Shown piece after piece: positions 27,149 through 37,258 of a stretch of DNA of 64,000 nucleotides (the stretch's first letter is position 1; each line of letters starts with the position of its first letter). Location: the NCBI RefSeq assembly GCF_013282155.1, contig NZ_BLWI01000005.1, positions 1 through 64,000 of the forward strand, read 5' to 3'. The notes under the pieces were generated by a model. That model ran no database searches, had not been told where the DNA came from, and saw only the letters and a program-made list of their open reading frames with translations. The position numbers and the translations under genes are program-made. The stretch is from Sulfitobacter sp. HGT1. Lineage in GTDB: Bacteria > Pseudomonadota > Alphaproteobacteria > Rhodobacterales > Rhodobacteraceae.

Positions 27149-28201
27149 ATGAAACTCACATCACTTTTGGTTTCGGCAACAGCCGCGATTACCTTGGCTA
27201 CCGGGGCTTTTGCGGAAGGTACAGTTGGCATCGCCATGCCTACCAAATCTTCGGCACGTTGGATTTCTGACGGGAATTCAATGGTAAAGCAGTTCGAAGC
27301 AGCTGGTTATTCGGCTGATCTGCAGTATGCCGAGGATGACATTCCCAACCAGTTAGCGCAGATCGAAAACATGATCACCACAGGTGTTGATGTGCTGGTC
27401 ATTGCTGCCATTGACGGGACAACACTGTCGAACGCGTTGGAAAACGCCCATTTCGCCGGCATCAAGGTCATCGCCTATGACCGCCTGATCCGTGACAGCG
27501 CTTATGTCGATTACTATGCGACATTCGACAACTTCAAGGTTGGCGTTCAGCAGGCCTCGTCTCTGGTTACTGGTTTGAAAGAAGGCTTTGGCGACGCACC
27601 TTACAATGTTGAACTTTTTGGTGGTTCGCCCGACGATAACAATGCGTATTTCTTCTACAATGGCGCAATGTCGGTTCTGCAGCCACTGATCGATGACGGT
27701 TCAATCAACATTGTATCTGGCCAGCAGGGTATGGATACTGTGGGTACGTTGCGTTGGGACGGTGCAGTTGCACAGGCCCGCATGGATAACCTGCTGTCAG
27801 CCCACTACACCGACAAAGTACTGCACGGCGTTCTGTCGCCCTATGACGGGTTGTCGATTGGCATCCTCTCGTCGCTGAAAGGCGTCAGCTACGGATCTGG
27901 TGATCTAAAAATGCCCATCGTTTCTGGCCAGGACGCCGAGGTCCCCTCGGTCAAATCCATGCTGGCCGGCGAACAATATTCGACAGTCTTTAAAGACACC
28001 CGTGAATTGGCGCGAGTCACTGTAGGTATGGTTCGGGCCGTGCTGGAGGGTGGCACACCCGAGATCAACAACACCGAAACCTATGACAACGGTGTCAAGG
28101 TCATTCCGTCCTATCTGCTGGAACCGGTATCGGTTGATATCTCCAACTGGGAAGAGACGTTGATTGGGTCCGGTTACTACACCGAAGATCAGATCAAGTA
28201 A
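27149..28201 (+). CDS. chvE: ChvE-type multiple-sugar-binding protein
   Basis: A 350-residue periplasmic binding protein with signal peptide [22 protein letters not shown] followed by [40 protein letters not shown] and [11 protein letters not shown]. These are diagnostic of ChvE, which binds L-arabinose, D-galactose and related aldoses. ATG 27149 has GGGAGGA upstream. The ATPase and permease (gguA/gguB type) follow after a hairpin at 28222-28248. Confidence 0.94.
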   Translation: MKLTSLLVSATAAITLATGAFAEGTVGIAMPTKSSARWISDGNSMVKQFEAAGYSADLQYAEDDIPNQLAQIENMITTGVDVLVIAAIDGTTLSNALENAHFAGIKVIAYDRLIRDSAYVDYYATFDNFKVGVQQASSLVTGLKEGFGDAPYNVELFGGSPDDNNAYFFYNGAMSVLQPLIDDGSINIVSGQQGMDTVGTLRWDGAVAQARMDNLLSAHYTDKVLHGVLSPYDGLSIGILSSLKGVSYGSGDLKMPIVSGQDAEVPSVKSMLAGEQYSTVFKDTRELARVTVGMVRAVLEGGTPEINNTETYDNGVKVIPSYLLEPVSVDISNWEETLIGSGYYTEDQIK

Positions 28202-28221
28202 TCTGACTTCTTGATCCCCGT

Positions 28222-28248
28222 CCTGCCTGGACCTTTGCACTAGGCAGG
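28222..28248 (+). terminator. Intra-operon hairpin between chvE and gguA
   Basis: CCTGCCT (28222-28228) pairs with AGGCAGG (28242-28248) around a 13-nt loop. There is no clear T-run after it. It probably acts as an attenuator or stabiliser so that the binding protein exceeds the transporter subunits. Confidence 0.5.
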
Positions 28249-28268
28249 GCACCACTCTTTCATTGAGT

Positions 28269-29795
28269 ATGACTATGAACACTCTTCTTGAAATGCGCGA
28301 TATCACTAAGACTTTTCCGGGTGTAAAGGCACTGGATTCGGTCAACCTCGCGGTGCGCGAAGGTGAAATTCACGCAATCTGCGGTGAAAATGGTGCCGGA
28401 AAATCGACCTTGATGAAAGTCCTGTCTGGTGTTTATCCGGCAGGTAATTTCGAAGGCGACATTGTCTATGACGGAACAGTGGCCCAGTTCCACAGTATCG
28501 CCGATAGCGAAACCAAGGGCATTATCATTATCCATCAGGAACTCGCGCTTGTGCCTCTGATGTCAATTGCCGAGAATCTGTTTCTGGGCAATGAAAATGC
28601 TACCAACGGCGTTATCCAGTGGCAACGAACCTTCAAGGAAACAGAACGGCTGTTGGCCAAAGTCGGGCTGGCCGAAGCGCCGGGCACGTTGGTCGACTCT
28701 CTTGGTGTGGGCAAGCAACAACTGGTGGAGATTGCCAAAGCGCTGTCGAAGAAAGTGCGGCTTCTAATCCTGGATGAACCCACGGCCGCCCTTTCTGAGT
28801 CTGACAGTCAGGCGCTTTTGGATCTGATCCTGGAGCTGAAGACACAGGGTGTGACCTCGATCATCATCAGTCACAAGCTGAACGAAGTGCGGCGGGTGGC
28901 TGACACGGTGACGGTTATCCGGGACGGAGCAACCGTTTCAACGCTTGATGCCCGCACTCAGGATATCTCAGAGGATCACATTGTGCGGGACATGGTTGGC
29001 CGGGATATGGCTCATCGTTACCCGAAACGAAAACGCCGTGCCGGTGACGTCCTGATGGAGGTGAAAGACTGGAACGTCTGGCACCCGGAACATGCGGAAC
29101 GGCAAATGGTTCGAGACATCGACCTTACGGTGCGCGCCGGTGAGGTCGTTGGAATTGCAGGCCTTATGGGGGCAGGTCGAACCGAATTGGCGATGAGCAT
29201 TTTTGGCCGCAGCTATGGTCACAATATCTCGGGCAGTGTCGAGATCGACGGTATGCCAACCAATGTCAGCACCGTCAGTCGGGCGATTGACGCCGGATTG
29301 GCCTATGTAACCGAAGACCGGAAATCTCTGGGTCTGATCCTGGATGAAACCATCCAGCGTAATATCACTTTGACCAATCTGGCCAAGGTTTCGTCGAACG
29401 GTGTGATTGCCGAAGCCAAAGAATCCCAGGTGGCTGAAAAGTACCGCAAAGCGATGAACATCCGTACTCCAAGCGTGTTCCAGAAAGTCACCAATCTCTC
29501 AGGCGGCAACCAGCAAAAAGTAGTGCTATCCAAGTGGTTGTTCGCGGAACCCAAGGTGCTGATCCTGGACGAACCAACGCGCGGAATCGATGTCGGCGCA
29601 AAATTCGAAATCTACAACATCATCAATGATCTGAGTGCTGAGGACAAAGGAGTCATCATGATTTCTTCCGAACTGCCCGAACTGTTGGGGATGTGTGACC
29701 GTATTTACGTAATGAACGAAGGCGCTTTTGTCGGGGAACTAACCGCCGAAGAAGCAAGCCAAGAGCGCATCATGTCGCTCATTGTGACCAACTAG
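28269..29795 (+). CDS. gguA: Multiple-sugar ABC transporter ATPase, GguA-type
   Basis: A 508-residue double ATPase of the CUT2 class. Domain one has [14 protein letters not shown], Walker [13 protein letters not shown] (~residues 37-48), [15 protein letters not shown] and [11 protein letters not shown]. Domain two has [31 protein letters not shown] and [13 protein letters not shown]. The start could be ATG 28269 or 28275; no strong ribosome-binding site decides. It lies between chvE and the permease gene, as in Agrobacterium. Confidence 0.93.
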   Translation: MTMNTLLEMRDITKTFPGVKALDSVNLAVREGEIHAICGENGAGKSTLMKVLSGVYPAGNFEGDIVYDGTVAQFHSIADSETKGIIIIHQELALVPLMSIAENLFLGNENATNGVIQWQRTFKETERLLAKVGLAEAPGTLVDSLGVGKQQLVEIAKALSKKVRLLILDEPTAALSESDSQALLDLILELKTQGVTSIIISHKLNEVRRVADTVTVIRDGATVSTLDARTQDISEDHIVRDMVGRDMAHRYPKRKRRAGDVLMEVKDWNVWHPEHAERQMVRDIDLTVRAGEVVGIAGLMGAGRTELAMSIFGRSYGHNISGSVEIDGMPTNVSTVSRAIDAGLAYVTEDRKSLGLILDETIQRNITLTNLAKVSSNGVIAEAKESQVAEKYRKAMNIRTPSVFQKVTNLSGGNQQKVVLSKWLFAEPKVLILDEPTRGIDVGAKFEIYNIINDLSAEDKGVIMISSELPELLGMCDRIYVMNEGAFVGELTAEEASQERIMSLIVTN

Positions 29796-29807
29796 GAGGT
29801 CGAACCA

Positions 29808-31007
29808 GTGGAACTTGCAGAGATAAAAACACAAGAAAATCAACCAGCGGGAATTGGCCACTACCTTTTGGGGCACTTGCGCGAATTCGGGCTGCTGTTT
29901 GCACTGATTGCGATCATGGGGTTTTTCCAGATCGTTACCGGCGGCACCATGTTGAAAGCGATCAATATAACCAACCTGTTCCTGCAGAATAGTTATATTA
30001 TCATCATGGCTCTGGGTATGCTGATGGTCATTGTTGCAGGCCATATTGATCTGTCGGTTGGCTCGGTCATGGGATTTGTAGGTGCCTTGGCCGCAGTCAT
30101 GATCGTCAACTGGGACTGGCCAATGGCCATGGCCCTGCCGGTCTGCCTGATCGCAGGGGGATTGATTGGTGCCTGGCAGGGCTATTGGGTGGCCTATTGG
30201 AAAATCCCCTCCTTTATTGTCACCTTGGCCGGTATGCTGGTTTTTCGCGGCATGTCGCTGTGGTTGCTTGAAGGTCAGTCCGTTGGCCCGTTCCCCCGTG
30301 AATTTCAGGCTCTGTCGACCGGATTTGTACCAGATCTTATAGGGAGTGGTCGTCCCAATGTTACCGCACTGGGAACCGGTATTATCGCCGCCATTCTGGT
30401 GGTTTGGATGGGGTTTCGGTCGCGTGCTCGGGATCGTCAGTACGGGATCGAGGGTGAGCCGATACTGTTCTTTGCGATCCGCAATGCAATTGTGGCAAGC
30501 GCGCTGGTTTTTGTTTCTTACAAGCTGGCTAACTTCCGCGGCCTGCCAAACGTGCTGATCTCGATGGTTGTGTTGACCATAGTCTACACTTTCGTGACCG
30601 AGAACACTGTGCTGGGTCGCCGTGTCTATGCCTTAGGAGGCAACGAAAAGGCCGCCAAACTGTCGGGAATCAAGACTGAGCGCCTTGCCTTCTTGACGTT
30701 CGTCAACATGGGGGTCCTAGCGGCACTGGCCGGGCTGATCTTTGCGGCACGACTAAATACCGCAACACCAAAGGCCGGCTTTGCGGTTGAACTGGATGTG
30801 ATCGCGGCCGTGTTTATTGGCGGGGCGTCTATGTCGGGTGGCGTTGGTAAAATCGTCGGTGCGGTAACCGGGGCTTTCATCATGGGCGTGCTGAACAACG
30901 GTATGTCGATCATGGGAATTGGCATCGATTATCAACAGGTTATCAAAGGTTTGGTGCTGCTCGCGGCAGTGTTCTTTGATGTCTACAACAAAAACAAACA
31001 GGGTTGA
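29808..31007 (+). CDS. gguB: Multiple-sugar ABC transporter permease, GguB-type
   Basis: A 399-residue permease with ten or so hydrophobic segments. Family landmarks are ALGMLMVIVAGHIDLSVGSV (~66-85), WKIPSFIVTLAGMLVFRGMS and the C-terminal VELDVIAAVFIGGASMSGGVG. The GTG start at 29808 has AGGAGG 9 bp upstream and lies 12 bp after gguA. The long periplasmic insert around residues 160-230 is typical of GguB/XylH-like proteins. Confidence 0.92.
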   Translation: MELAEIKTQENQPAGIGHYLLGHLREFGLLFALIAIMGFFQIVTGGTMLKAINITNLFLQNSYIIIMALGMLMVIVAGHIDLSVGSVMGFVGALAAVMIVNWDWPMAMALPVCLIAGGLIGAWQGYWVAYWKIPSFIVTLAGMLVFRGMSLWLLEGQSVGPFPREFQALSTGFVPDLIGSGRPNVTALGTGIIAAILVVWMGFRSRARDRQYGIEGEPILFFAIRNAIVASALVFVSYKLANFRGLPNVLISMVVLTIVYTFVTENTVLGRRVYALGGNEKAAKLSGIKTERLAFLTFVNMGVLAALAGLIFAARLNTATPKAGFAVELDVIAAVFIGGASMSGGVGKIVGAVTGAFIMGVLNNGMSIMGIGIDYQQVIKGLVLLAAVFFDVYNKNKQG

Positions 31008-31017
31008 GGAGCGGACA

Positions 31018-32760
31018 ATGACATTTTTACCCGCAAAATGGCCTCGAAAACTGCGTAGCCAAGAGTGGTATGGAGGGACGTCACGTGATGTGATTTATCA
31101 CCGTGGCTGGATGAAGAACCAGGGCTATCCTCATGACCTTTTCGACGGCCGCCCGGTCATCGGCATCATGAACACCTGGTCGGATTTGACGCCCTGCAAC
31201 GGGCACCTTCGCGAGTTGGCCGAGAAGGTAAAGGCGGGGATCTGGGAGGCCGGTGGCTTCCCTGTCGAAGTTCCGGCGTTTTCAGCGTCGGAAAATACGT
31301 TTCGCCCCACTGCTATGATGTTCCGAAACCTTGCTGCGCTGTCTATCGAAGAGCAGATGCGAGGCCAGCCGATTGATGGTGCCGTTCTGTTGGTGGGTTG
31401 TGACAAGACCACCCCCAGTCTGCTGATGGCGGCGGCGTCCACCGATTTGCCATCCATCGTGGTGACCGGTGGCCCAATGCTGAACGGGTATTTTCAAGGG
31501 GAGCGTGTCGGATCAGGTACCCACCTGTGGAAATTCTCAGAAGCGGTCAAGGCCGGGGAAATGACCCAGGATGAGTTCCTTGAGGCTGAACAATCGATGA
31601 GCCGGTCGTCGGGAACCTGCAACACGATGGGCACTGCTTCTTCGATGGCTTCGATGGCCGAAGCACTGGGCATGGCCTTGTCCGGGAATGCTGCCATTCC
31701 GGCTGTGGACAGTCGTCGTCGTGTGATGGCGCAACTGTCGGGGCGGCGGATTGTTCAGATGGTCAAGGACGACCTGAAACCTTCGGATATCCTAACCAAG
31801 CAGGCCTTTGAAAACGCGATCCGCACCAACGGAGCAATTGGGGGATCAACCAATGCGGTTGTGCACCTTCTGGCCATTGCCGGCCGTGTTGGCATAGACT
31901 TGTCTCTGGACGACTGGGATCGTTGTGGTCGCGACGTCGCCACCATCGTGAACCTGATGCCTTCGGGTAAATACCTGATGGAAGAATTTTTCTATGCTGG
32001 CGGCCTGCCAGTGGTTCTCAAGCGGCTTGCTGAATCCGGGCTATTGCACAAGGAGGTCTTGACCGTTTCTGGTTCGACTATGTGGGACGAGGTAAAAGAA
32101 GCCGTCAATCACAACGATGATGTTATCTTGCCGTTTGAGCAGGCGTTGACCGATCAGGGTGGCATCGCTGTGGTCAAAGGCAACCTTGCACCGGCTGGTG
32201 CGGTTCTGAAACCCTCTGCCGCCTCGCCGCATCTGTTGCAGCACAAAGGCCGTGCCGTGGTGTTCGAGGATATCGACGACTACAAGGCGCGGATCGAGGA
32301 TGATGATCTGGACATCGATGAAACCTGCGTCATGGTGCTGAAAAATTGCGGCCCCAAGGGGTACCCTGGTATGTCCGAAGTCGGCAATATGGGATTGCCG
32401 CCAAAAATTCTGAAACGGGGCATCACCGACATGGTGCGCATTTCTGATGCCCGCATGTCTGGCACCGCTTATGGCACTGTGGTTTTACACATAGCACCCG
32501 AGGCTGCTGCTGGTGGCCCTCTGGCGGTGGTGCGAAATGGCGACATGATTGAACTGGATGTACCCGCACGTCGCCTCCATCTGGATATCACGGACGAGGA
32601 ACTGGCCGCTCGGCTAGAGGCTTGGGAACCGTCGCATGATCAAGCGCCAAGTGGTTACGCTTGGTTACACCAGAAGCACGTCGAAGGGGCTGACACCGGA
32701 GCTGATCTTGATTTCCTAAAAGGCTGTCGTGGGTCGCCTGTCGGAAAGGATTCACATTGA
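31018..32760 (+). CDS. L-arabonate dehydratase (IlvD/Edd family)
   Basis: A 580-residue Fe-S dehydratase that converts L-arabonate to 2-keto-3-deoxy-L-arabonate. Family motifs: PVIGIMNTWSDLTPCNGHLR with a cluster Cys, VGCDKTTPSLLMAA with a second Cys (~128), SGTCNTMGTASSM with a third (~200), and NCGPKGYPGMSEVG near the C-terminus. Compared with IlvD, the NTWSDLTPCN and SRSSGTCNTMGTA segments are those of sugar-acid dehydratases. It lies directly after the gguB gene with GAGGAG before ATG 31018. The D-fuconate/D-galactonate type is the alternative substrate. Confidence 0.88.
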   Translation: MTFLPAKWPRKLRSQEWYGGTSRDVIYHRGWMKNQGYPHDLFDGRPVIGIMNTWSDLTPCNGHLRELAEKVKAGIWEAGGFPVEVPAFSASENTFRPTAMMFRNLAALSIEEQMRGQPIDGAVLLVGCDKTTPSLLMAAASTDLPSIVVTGGPMLNGYFQGERVGSGTHLWKFSEAVKAGEMTQDEFLEAEQSMSRSSGTCNTMGTASSMASMAEALGMALSGNAAIPAVDSRRRVMAQLSGRRIVQMVKDDLKPSDILTKQAFENAIRTNGAIGGSTNAVVHLLAIAGRVGIDLSLDDWDRCGRDVATIVNLMPSGKYLMEEFFYAGGLPVVLKRLAESGLLHKEVLTVSGSTMWDEVKEAVNHNDDVILPFEQALTDQGGIAVVKGNLAPAGAVLKPSAASPHLLQHKGRAVVFEDIDDYKARIEDDDLDIDETCVMVLKNCGPKGYPGMSEVGNMGLPPKILKRGITDMVRISDARMSGTAYGTVVLHIAPEAAAGGPLAVVRNGDMIELDVPARRLHLDITDEELAARLEAWEPSHDQAPSGYAWLHQKHVEGADTGADLDFLKGCRGSPVGKDSH

Positions 32761-33695
32761 TGCATATTGCTCTTGTAGGGATAGGCAAAATTGCCCTCGA
32801 CCAACATGTTCCTTCTATCACCGCATCGTCAGACTGGGAACTCTCAGCCACTGTGTCACGGGCGGGGTCTGTTGACGGGGTTCCAGCCTATACGGATTTT
32901 GCGCAGATGCTGGACGAGCGTCCTGACATCCGCGTTGTCTCGCTGTGTTTGCCGCCGGTGCCGCGCTTTGACTTTGCAGCTATGGCGATCGAGGCTGGCC
33001 GTCATGTCATGTTGGAGAAACCACCGGGAGCAACCTTGTCCGAGTGTCATACGCTCGAAGTTATGGCGCGTACCAGACGGCTTTCGCTCTATGCTACCTG
33101 GCACTCACGTGAGGCTGAAATGGTGGCTCCGGCCAAGGCTTGGCTTAAGGACAAGAAGCTGCGCCACTTCCACGTCACATGGAAAGAAGACGTGCGCCGC
33201 TGGCACCCCGGTCAGGACTGGATCTGGGAGCCGGGAGGACTGGGCGTGTTTGATCCGGGCATCAACGCGCTGTCCATCGTGACCGAGATTCTGCCGGATT
33301 CAATTCACCTTAGGTCTGCAAATTTGCTGGTGCCGGAGAACCGGCAGGCCCCGATCGCGGCCAAGTTGGACTTCTATCACCCACAGGGTGCCGTGGTCAC
33401 AACTGATTTCGACTGGCGACAAGAGGGGGAGCAGATCTGGACCATCGATGCAGAAACCGACGAAGGGACACTGCGACTTTGGAACGGCGGCGCGAATATG
33501 GCGATTAATGGGGCCGAGGTTAAAGCCGCAGACAGCGCTTCTGCTGAGCTATCAGGGGAATATCCAAGGTTGTACCAAAAAATGGCCCGACTGGTCGAAA
33601 GCGGCAACGTGGATGTCGACCTATCTCCGCTGCGCCATGTGGCTGACGCCTTTGCACTTGGCCACCGGGCAACCGTTGCGCCATTTATTGAATAA
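32760..33695 (+). CDS. Aldose 1-dehydrogenase, L-arabinose/D-galactose type (Gfo/Idh/MocA)
   Basis: A 311-residue NAD(P)-dependent enzyme that would oxidise L-arabinose (or D-galactose) to the lactone. It has an N-terminal Rossmann motif ALVGIGKIALDQHVP (~4-18), the EKPPGATL motif (~85) and a downstream substrate domain with TWHSREAEMVAPAKAW and DPGINALSIVTEILP. These features match the bacterial galactose/arabinose 1-dehydrogenase family. The ATG overlaps the stop of the dehydratase gene, with GGAAAGGA upstream. It provides step one of the pathway encoded around it. Confidence 0.88.
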   Translation: MHIALVGIGKIALDQHVPSITASSDWELSATVSRAGSVDGVPAYTDFAQMLDERPDIRVVSLCLPPVPRFDFAAMAIEAGRHVMLEKPPGATLSECHTLEVMARTRRLSLYATWHSREAEMVAPAKAWLKDKKLRHFHVTWKEDVRRWHPGQDWIWEPGGLGVFDPGINALSIVTEILPDSIHLRSANLLVPENRQAPIAAKLDFYHPQGAVVTTDFDWRQEGEQIWTIDAETDEGTLRLWNGGANMAINGAEVKAADSASAELSGEYPRLYQKMARLVESGNVDVDLSPLRHVADAFALGHRATVAPFIE

Positions 33696-33730
33696 ATTCC
33701 CAAAATAGACTTGTCTGGAAAGGACAGTAA

Positions 33731-34648
33731 ATGATTACTCCGTTGACGGGCATATTCCCGGTTGCCCCGACCCCGTTTCATGCAGACGGCCAGATCGACG
33801 AAGAAGGCATGTGCCGCGTACTGGATTGCATTATCGACCAGGGTGTCGATGGCATTTGTATTCTGGCCAATTATTCCGAGCAGTTCGTGATTTCAGATGA
33901 GGAGCGGGCTCTGTTGATGCGGCTGTGTCTGGAGCATGTTGCTGGCCGGGTGCCGGTAATCGTAACGATCAGCCATTTCGCGACTGAAATTGTGGTAGCA
34001 CGCGCCCAGGCCGCCCAGGCGCTTGGGGCTTCGATGGTGATGATGATGCCACCCTATCACGGGGTTGGCCTGGTGCCTGCCGAGGCCGGAATATTTGAAC
34101 ATTTTCAGGCGGTGAGTGATGCAATCTCCATCCCGATCATGATCCAGGATGCACCGCTATCTGGAGTCACACTGTCGGTACCGTTCTTGGTGAGGATGGC
34201 GCGCGAAGTAGAGAACGTCAGCTATTTTAAAATGGAAACTCCGTTTGCGGCCGACAAACTAGCAGCACTGATTGAGCAAGGCGGCGAGCACATTGTCGGG
34301 CCATTTGATGGCGAAGAAGCGGTGACGCTACTGGCCGACCTTGATGCTGGTGCGCGGGGGACAATGACCTCTGGTATGTTCTGCGAAAAACTGCGGCCCA
34401 TCGTGACTGACTATCTGGCTGGTAACAAGGATAGTGCCTTGTCGCACTGGCAGAAATGCCTGCCGCTGATCAATCATGAAAACCGTCAATGCGGGTTGCG
34501 CGCTTGCAAGACAGTATTTGCGGCGGGCGGCGTAATTAAAAGCGATCAAGTCCGCCACCCCCTTGCACCAATGTCCAGTCGCACCAAGACACGCCTCCTG
34601 CAGCTCGCCACCGACCTTGACATTATGGCCCTGTCATGGGGCAAATAA
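33731..34648 (+). CDS. 2-keto-3-deoxy-L-arabonate dehydratase (DapA family)
   Basis: A 305-residue TIM-barrel enzyme of the dihydrodipicolinate synthase/NAL superfamily. It starts TGIFPVAPTPFHADGQIDEEG and has the Schiff-base Lys in the strand VSYFKMETPFA (~160-170). In non-phosphorylative arabinose pathways such proteins dehydrate 2-keto-3-deoxy-arabonate to 2-oxoglutarate semialdehyde, and the neighbouring dehydratase and aldehyde dehydrogenase genes support that role. An aldolase function is the alternative. A good GGAAAGGA lies before ATG 33731. Confidence 0.86.
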   Translation: MITPLTGIFPVAPTPFHADGQIDEEGMCRVLDCIIDQGVDGICILANYSEQFVISDEERALLMRLCLEHVAGRVPVIVTISHFATEIVVARAQAAQALGASMVMMMPPYHGVGLVPAEAGIFEHFQAVSDAISIPIMIQDAPLSGVTLSVPFLVRMAREVENVSYFKMETPFAADKLAALIEQGGEHIVGPFDGEEAVTLLADLDAGARGTMTSGMFCEKLRPIVTDYLAGNKDSALSHWQKCLPLINHENRQCGLRACKTVFAAGGVIKSDQVRHPLAPMSSRTKTRLLQLATDLDIMALSWGK

Positions 34649-34659
34649 GGATAACTAAC

Positions 34660-36180
34660 ATGACCTATAAACCCCATGGCTGCCACTTGATTGCAGGCGA
34701 TCGCGTAGCCTGCGAAGACACGTTTATTTCTAGCCCGGCCGAAGGGCCTTCCTATGCATATTCCGCGGGCACTGCGGCCCATGTTGATGTGGCCTGCCAG
34801 TCGGCCGAGGCAGCTTTCTGGGACTACAGCCAAACAACCCGGCAAGAGCGGGCTGCGTTTTTGAATGCTATCGCCGATGAAATCGAAGCACGAGGTGATG
34901 ACATCACCACGATAGGTGCGCAGGAAACCGGATTGCCCAAAGCGCGGCTTGAAGGTGAGCGCGGACGGACAACTGGGCAGTTGCGTATTTTTGCAGCGCA
35001 TATTCTTGCCGGCGATTATTTGGATTGCCGTCACGACGAAGCACTTCCAGACCGTCAGCCTTTGCCTCGAACTGAAATGCACATGATTCAGCGACCGATT
35101 GGTCCGATTGCTGTGTTTGGGGCATCCAATTTTCCATTGGCTTTTTCGACTGCTGGAGGGGATACCGCCTCGGCACTGGCGGCGGGCTGTCCGGTTGTGG
35201 TCAAGGGCCATCCTGCTCACCCCGGAACAGGTGAAATTGTTGCAGACGCCATCTGCGCCGCAGTCAAAAAGACAGGCATGCCTGCCGGCGTCTTCTCGTT
35301 TGTGCAGGGTAACACAATCGAAGTCGGGCAGGCCCTTGTCCAGCACCCCTTAATTTGCGCTGTTGGCTTTACCGGAAGCTTGCGGGGTGGTCGGGCTTTG
35401 TTCGATCTTTGCGCAAGCCGCCCTGAACCGATCCCATTTTTTGGGGAATTGGGCAGTGTGAATCCGATGTTCTTGTTGCCGGACGCTATTGCGGCGCGAG
35501 GCGCAGAGATCGGGGCTGGCTGGGCCAACTCGCTGACAATGGGGGCAGGGCAATTCTGCACCAATCCCGGCATTGCAATCGTCATTGATACCCCCGCAGC
35601 GAATGTTTTCGTAAAGGCGGCATTGGATGCGTTGCAGAACGTGGCCGCACAGACGATGCTGACCGTCGACATCGCCTCCGCTTACCGAGCGGGTCGTGAT
35701 CGGATCGCAGCAGTATCAGATGTGCAGGGCTTGTTGACCTCGACATGTGATCAGCGCGGTGCAGAGCCAAACTTGTTTGAAACAACTGGCAAAACTTGGC
35801 TGTCAAACTCTGACCTTGCCGAAGAGGTCTTTGGCCCCTTGGGTTTAGTTATTCGCGTTGCAGACCAGAATGAGATGATTGAGTTCGCCAAAAACCTACA
35901 AGGACAATTGACCTGCACAATGCATCTAGATGCGGGGGACGACCAATTGGCGCAACAACTGATGCCAGTGCTTGAACGCAAGGCGGGTCGGGTTCTAGCC
36001 AATGGCTTTCCGACGGGAGTCGAGATAAGTGACAGTATGGTACACGGTGGACCCTATCCCGCCTCGACCAATTTTGGTGCGACATCGGTTGGTACGATGG
36101 CCATCCGCCGCTTCCTGCGGCCTGTCTGTTATCAAAACATTCCAGAATCGCTTCTTCCTATAGACACGCAAACTCGTTGA
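34660..36180 (+). CDS. 2-oxoglutarate semialdehyde dehydrogenase
   Basis: A 506-residue NAD(P)-dependent aldehyde dehydrogenase that would oxidise 2-oxoglutarate semialdehyde to 2-oxoglutarate. Visible motifs are FGASNFPLAFSTAGGDTASA (cofactor and oxyanion region), the general-base Glu in PFFGELGSVNP (~255-265) and the catalytic Cys in AGQFCTNPG (~290). The ASNFPLAFS...GDTASALAAGCPV arrangement is that of the type III KGSADH group found in sugar-acid pathways. ATG 34660 follows AAGGA. It is the last oxidative step of the operon. Confidence 0.9.
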   Translation: MTYKPHGCHLIAGDRVACEDTFISSPAEGPSYAYSAGTAAHVDVACQSAEAAFWDYSQTTRQERAAFLNAIADEIEARGDDITTIGAQETGLPKARLEGERGRTTGQLRIFAAHILAGDYLDCRHDEALPDRQPLPRTEMHMIQRPIGPIAVFGASNFPLAFSTAGGDTASALAAGCPVVVKGHPAHPGTGEIVADAICAAVKKTGMPAGVFSFVQGNTIEVGQALVQHPLICAVGFTGSLRGGRALFDLCASRPEPIPFFGELGSVNPMFLLPDAIAARGAEIGAGWANSLTMGAGQFCTNPGIAIVIDTPAANVFVKAALDALQNVAAQTMLTVDIASAYRAGRDRIAAVSDVQGLLTSTCDQRGAEPNLFETTGKTWLSNSDLAEEVFGPLGLVIRVADQNEMIEFAKNLQGQLTCTMHLDAGDDQLAQQLMPVLERKAGRVLANGFPTGVEISDSMVHGGPYPASTNFGATSVGTMAIRRFLRPVCYQNIPESLLPIDTQTR

Positions 36181-36211
36181 GCGTTCGTTCTCTGAATAGT
36201 GGAGTTTGACT

Positions 36212-37063
36212 ATGTCGACTGTCTTTGACGCGCGTATATGTGAGTTGGGGGAAGGGCCGTTTTGGCATCCGGGTCGTTGCCAACTGTTCTGGTTCGACAT
36301 ACTCGGAAAGCGGATGCTTTCGCGTAGGGATGGTGCCGATCTTGAATGGAAATTCAACGAATACGTCTCGGCCGCTGGGTGGATTGATAATGACACCCTG
36401 CTAATCGCATCGCAATCTGGGCTCTACCAGTTTGAGATTGCATCTGGCCTTCGCGTCCTGCTCCACTCTTTTAACGCCGAAAAATGCGCGACCCGCACAA
36501 ACGATGGTCGCGCAGACCCTCAGGGTGGGTTCTGGATCAGTACCATGGGCACTTCTGCTCAAGAGGGTGTCGGAGCCATCTACCGTTTTCATCGCGGTAA
36601 GTTGACCAAGCTGTATTCTGGCCTGACGATCCCAAATTCTATTTGTTTCTCTCCCGATGGACATACTGCCTACTACACCGACTCGCCGACCGGTGTGATC
36701 ATGCGTCAAACGCTGGACGCAGAGGGGTGGCCCGTTGGAGCTGCCAGTGTATTCGTTGACATCTCGGGTGAAGGCATGCTGCCTGATGGATCCGTAGTGG
36801 ATGCCAATGGCGGGCTTTGGAATGCTAGATGGGGGGCTGGGCTTGTCGCGCGTTATTTTCCGAACGGTGATTTCGATAGAACTGTTAAAGTCCCGGGCCT
36901 ACTATCGTCCTGCCCAGCCTTCGGGGGTAAGGATTTTTCGTCGATGTTCGTAACTACCGCACGGGAAGGTCTGGACACTCCGTCTCCAAACGACGGAAAG
37001 GTTTATGAACTGATCCTCGACGTATGCGGCATTCCAGAGCACCGTATTCAAGTCGGCGCGTAA
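36212..37063 (+). CDS. Sugar lactonase, L-arabinolactonase type (SMP-30 family)
   Basis: A 283-residue six-bladed propeller hydrolase that opens sugar-acid lactones. The start CELGEGPFWHPG supplies the metal-binding Glu, RTNDGRADPQGGFWISTMG (~93-111) includes the Asn/Asp ligands, and PNSICFSPDGHTAYYTDSP plus LPDGSVVDANGGLWNARWG complete the SMP-30 pattern. It hydrolyses the lactone made by the dehydrogenase at 32760. ATG 36212 has GGAG 7 bp upstream. It closes the sugar operon, and decayed IS sequence begins right after. Confidence 0.9.
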   Translation: MSTVFDARICELGEGPFWHPGRCQLFWFDILGKRMLSRRDGADLEWKFNEYVSAAGWIDNDTLLIASQSGLYQFEIASGLRVLLHSFNAEKCATRTNDGRADPQGGFWISTMGTSAQEGVGAIYRFHRGKLTKLYSGLTIPNSICFSPDGHTAYYTDSPTGVIMRQTLDAEGWPVGAASVFVDISGEGMLPDGSVVDANGGLWNARWGAGLVARYFPNGDFDRTVKVPGLLSSCPAFGGKDFSSMFVTTAREGLDTPSPNDGKVYELILDVCGIPEHRIQVGA

Positions 37064-37127
37064 AGTGTAGGGCACTGGTGCATCAACCGTCTCTGGTCTG
37101 CGACTTGGCTTTGAAGGAGACCTTCAT

Positions 37128-37258
37128 GTCCCGCAATCGCTGTTCAAGCACCGTCGTTTTCCAGCCGTCGTTATTCTGAGCGCCGTGCGGATGTGTTTGC
37201 GCTACCCGTTGTCTTACGCCAAGGTCGTCGACTTGTTGTCGGAGCGGGGCAGGACGGG
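37128..37258 (+). pseudogene. IS6-family transposase, N-terminal remnant
   Basis: In one frame the plus strand reads VPQSLFKHRRFPAVVILSAV then RMCLRYPLSYAKVVDLLSER, the first ~45 residues of an IS6/IS26-type transposase. The helix-turn-helix remainder and DDE domain are gone. It marks the right edge of the sugar operon. Confidence 0.6.
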
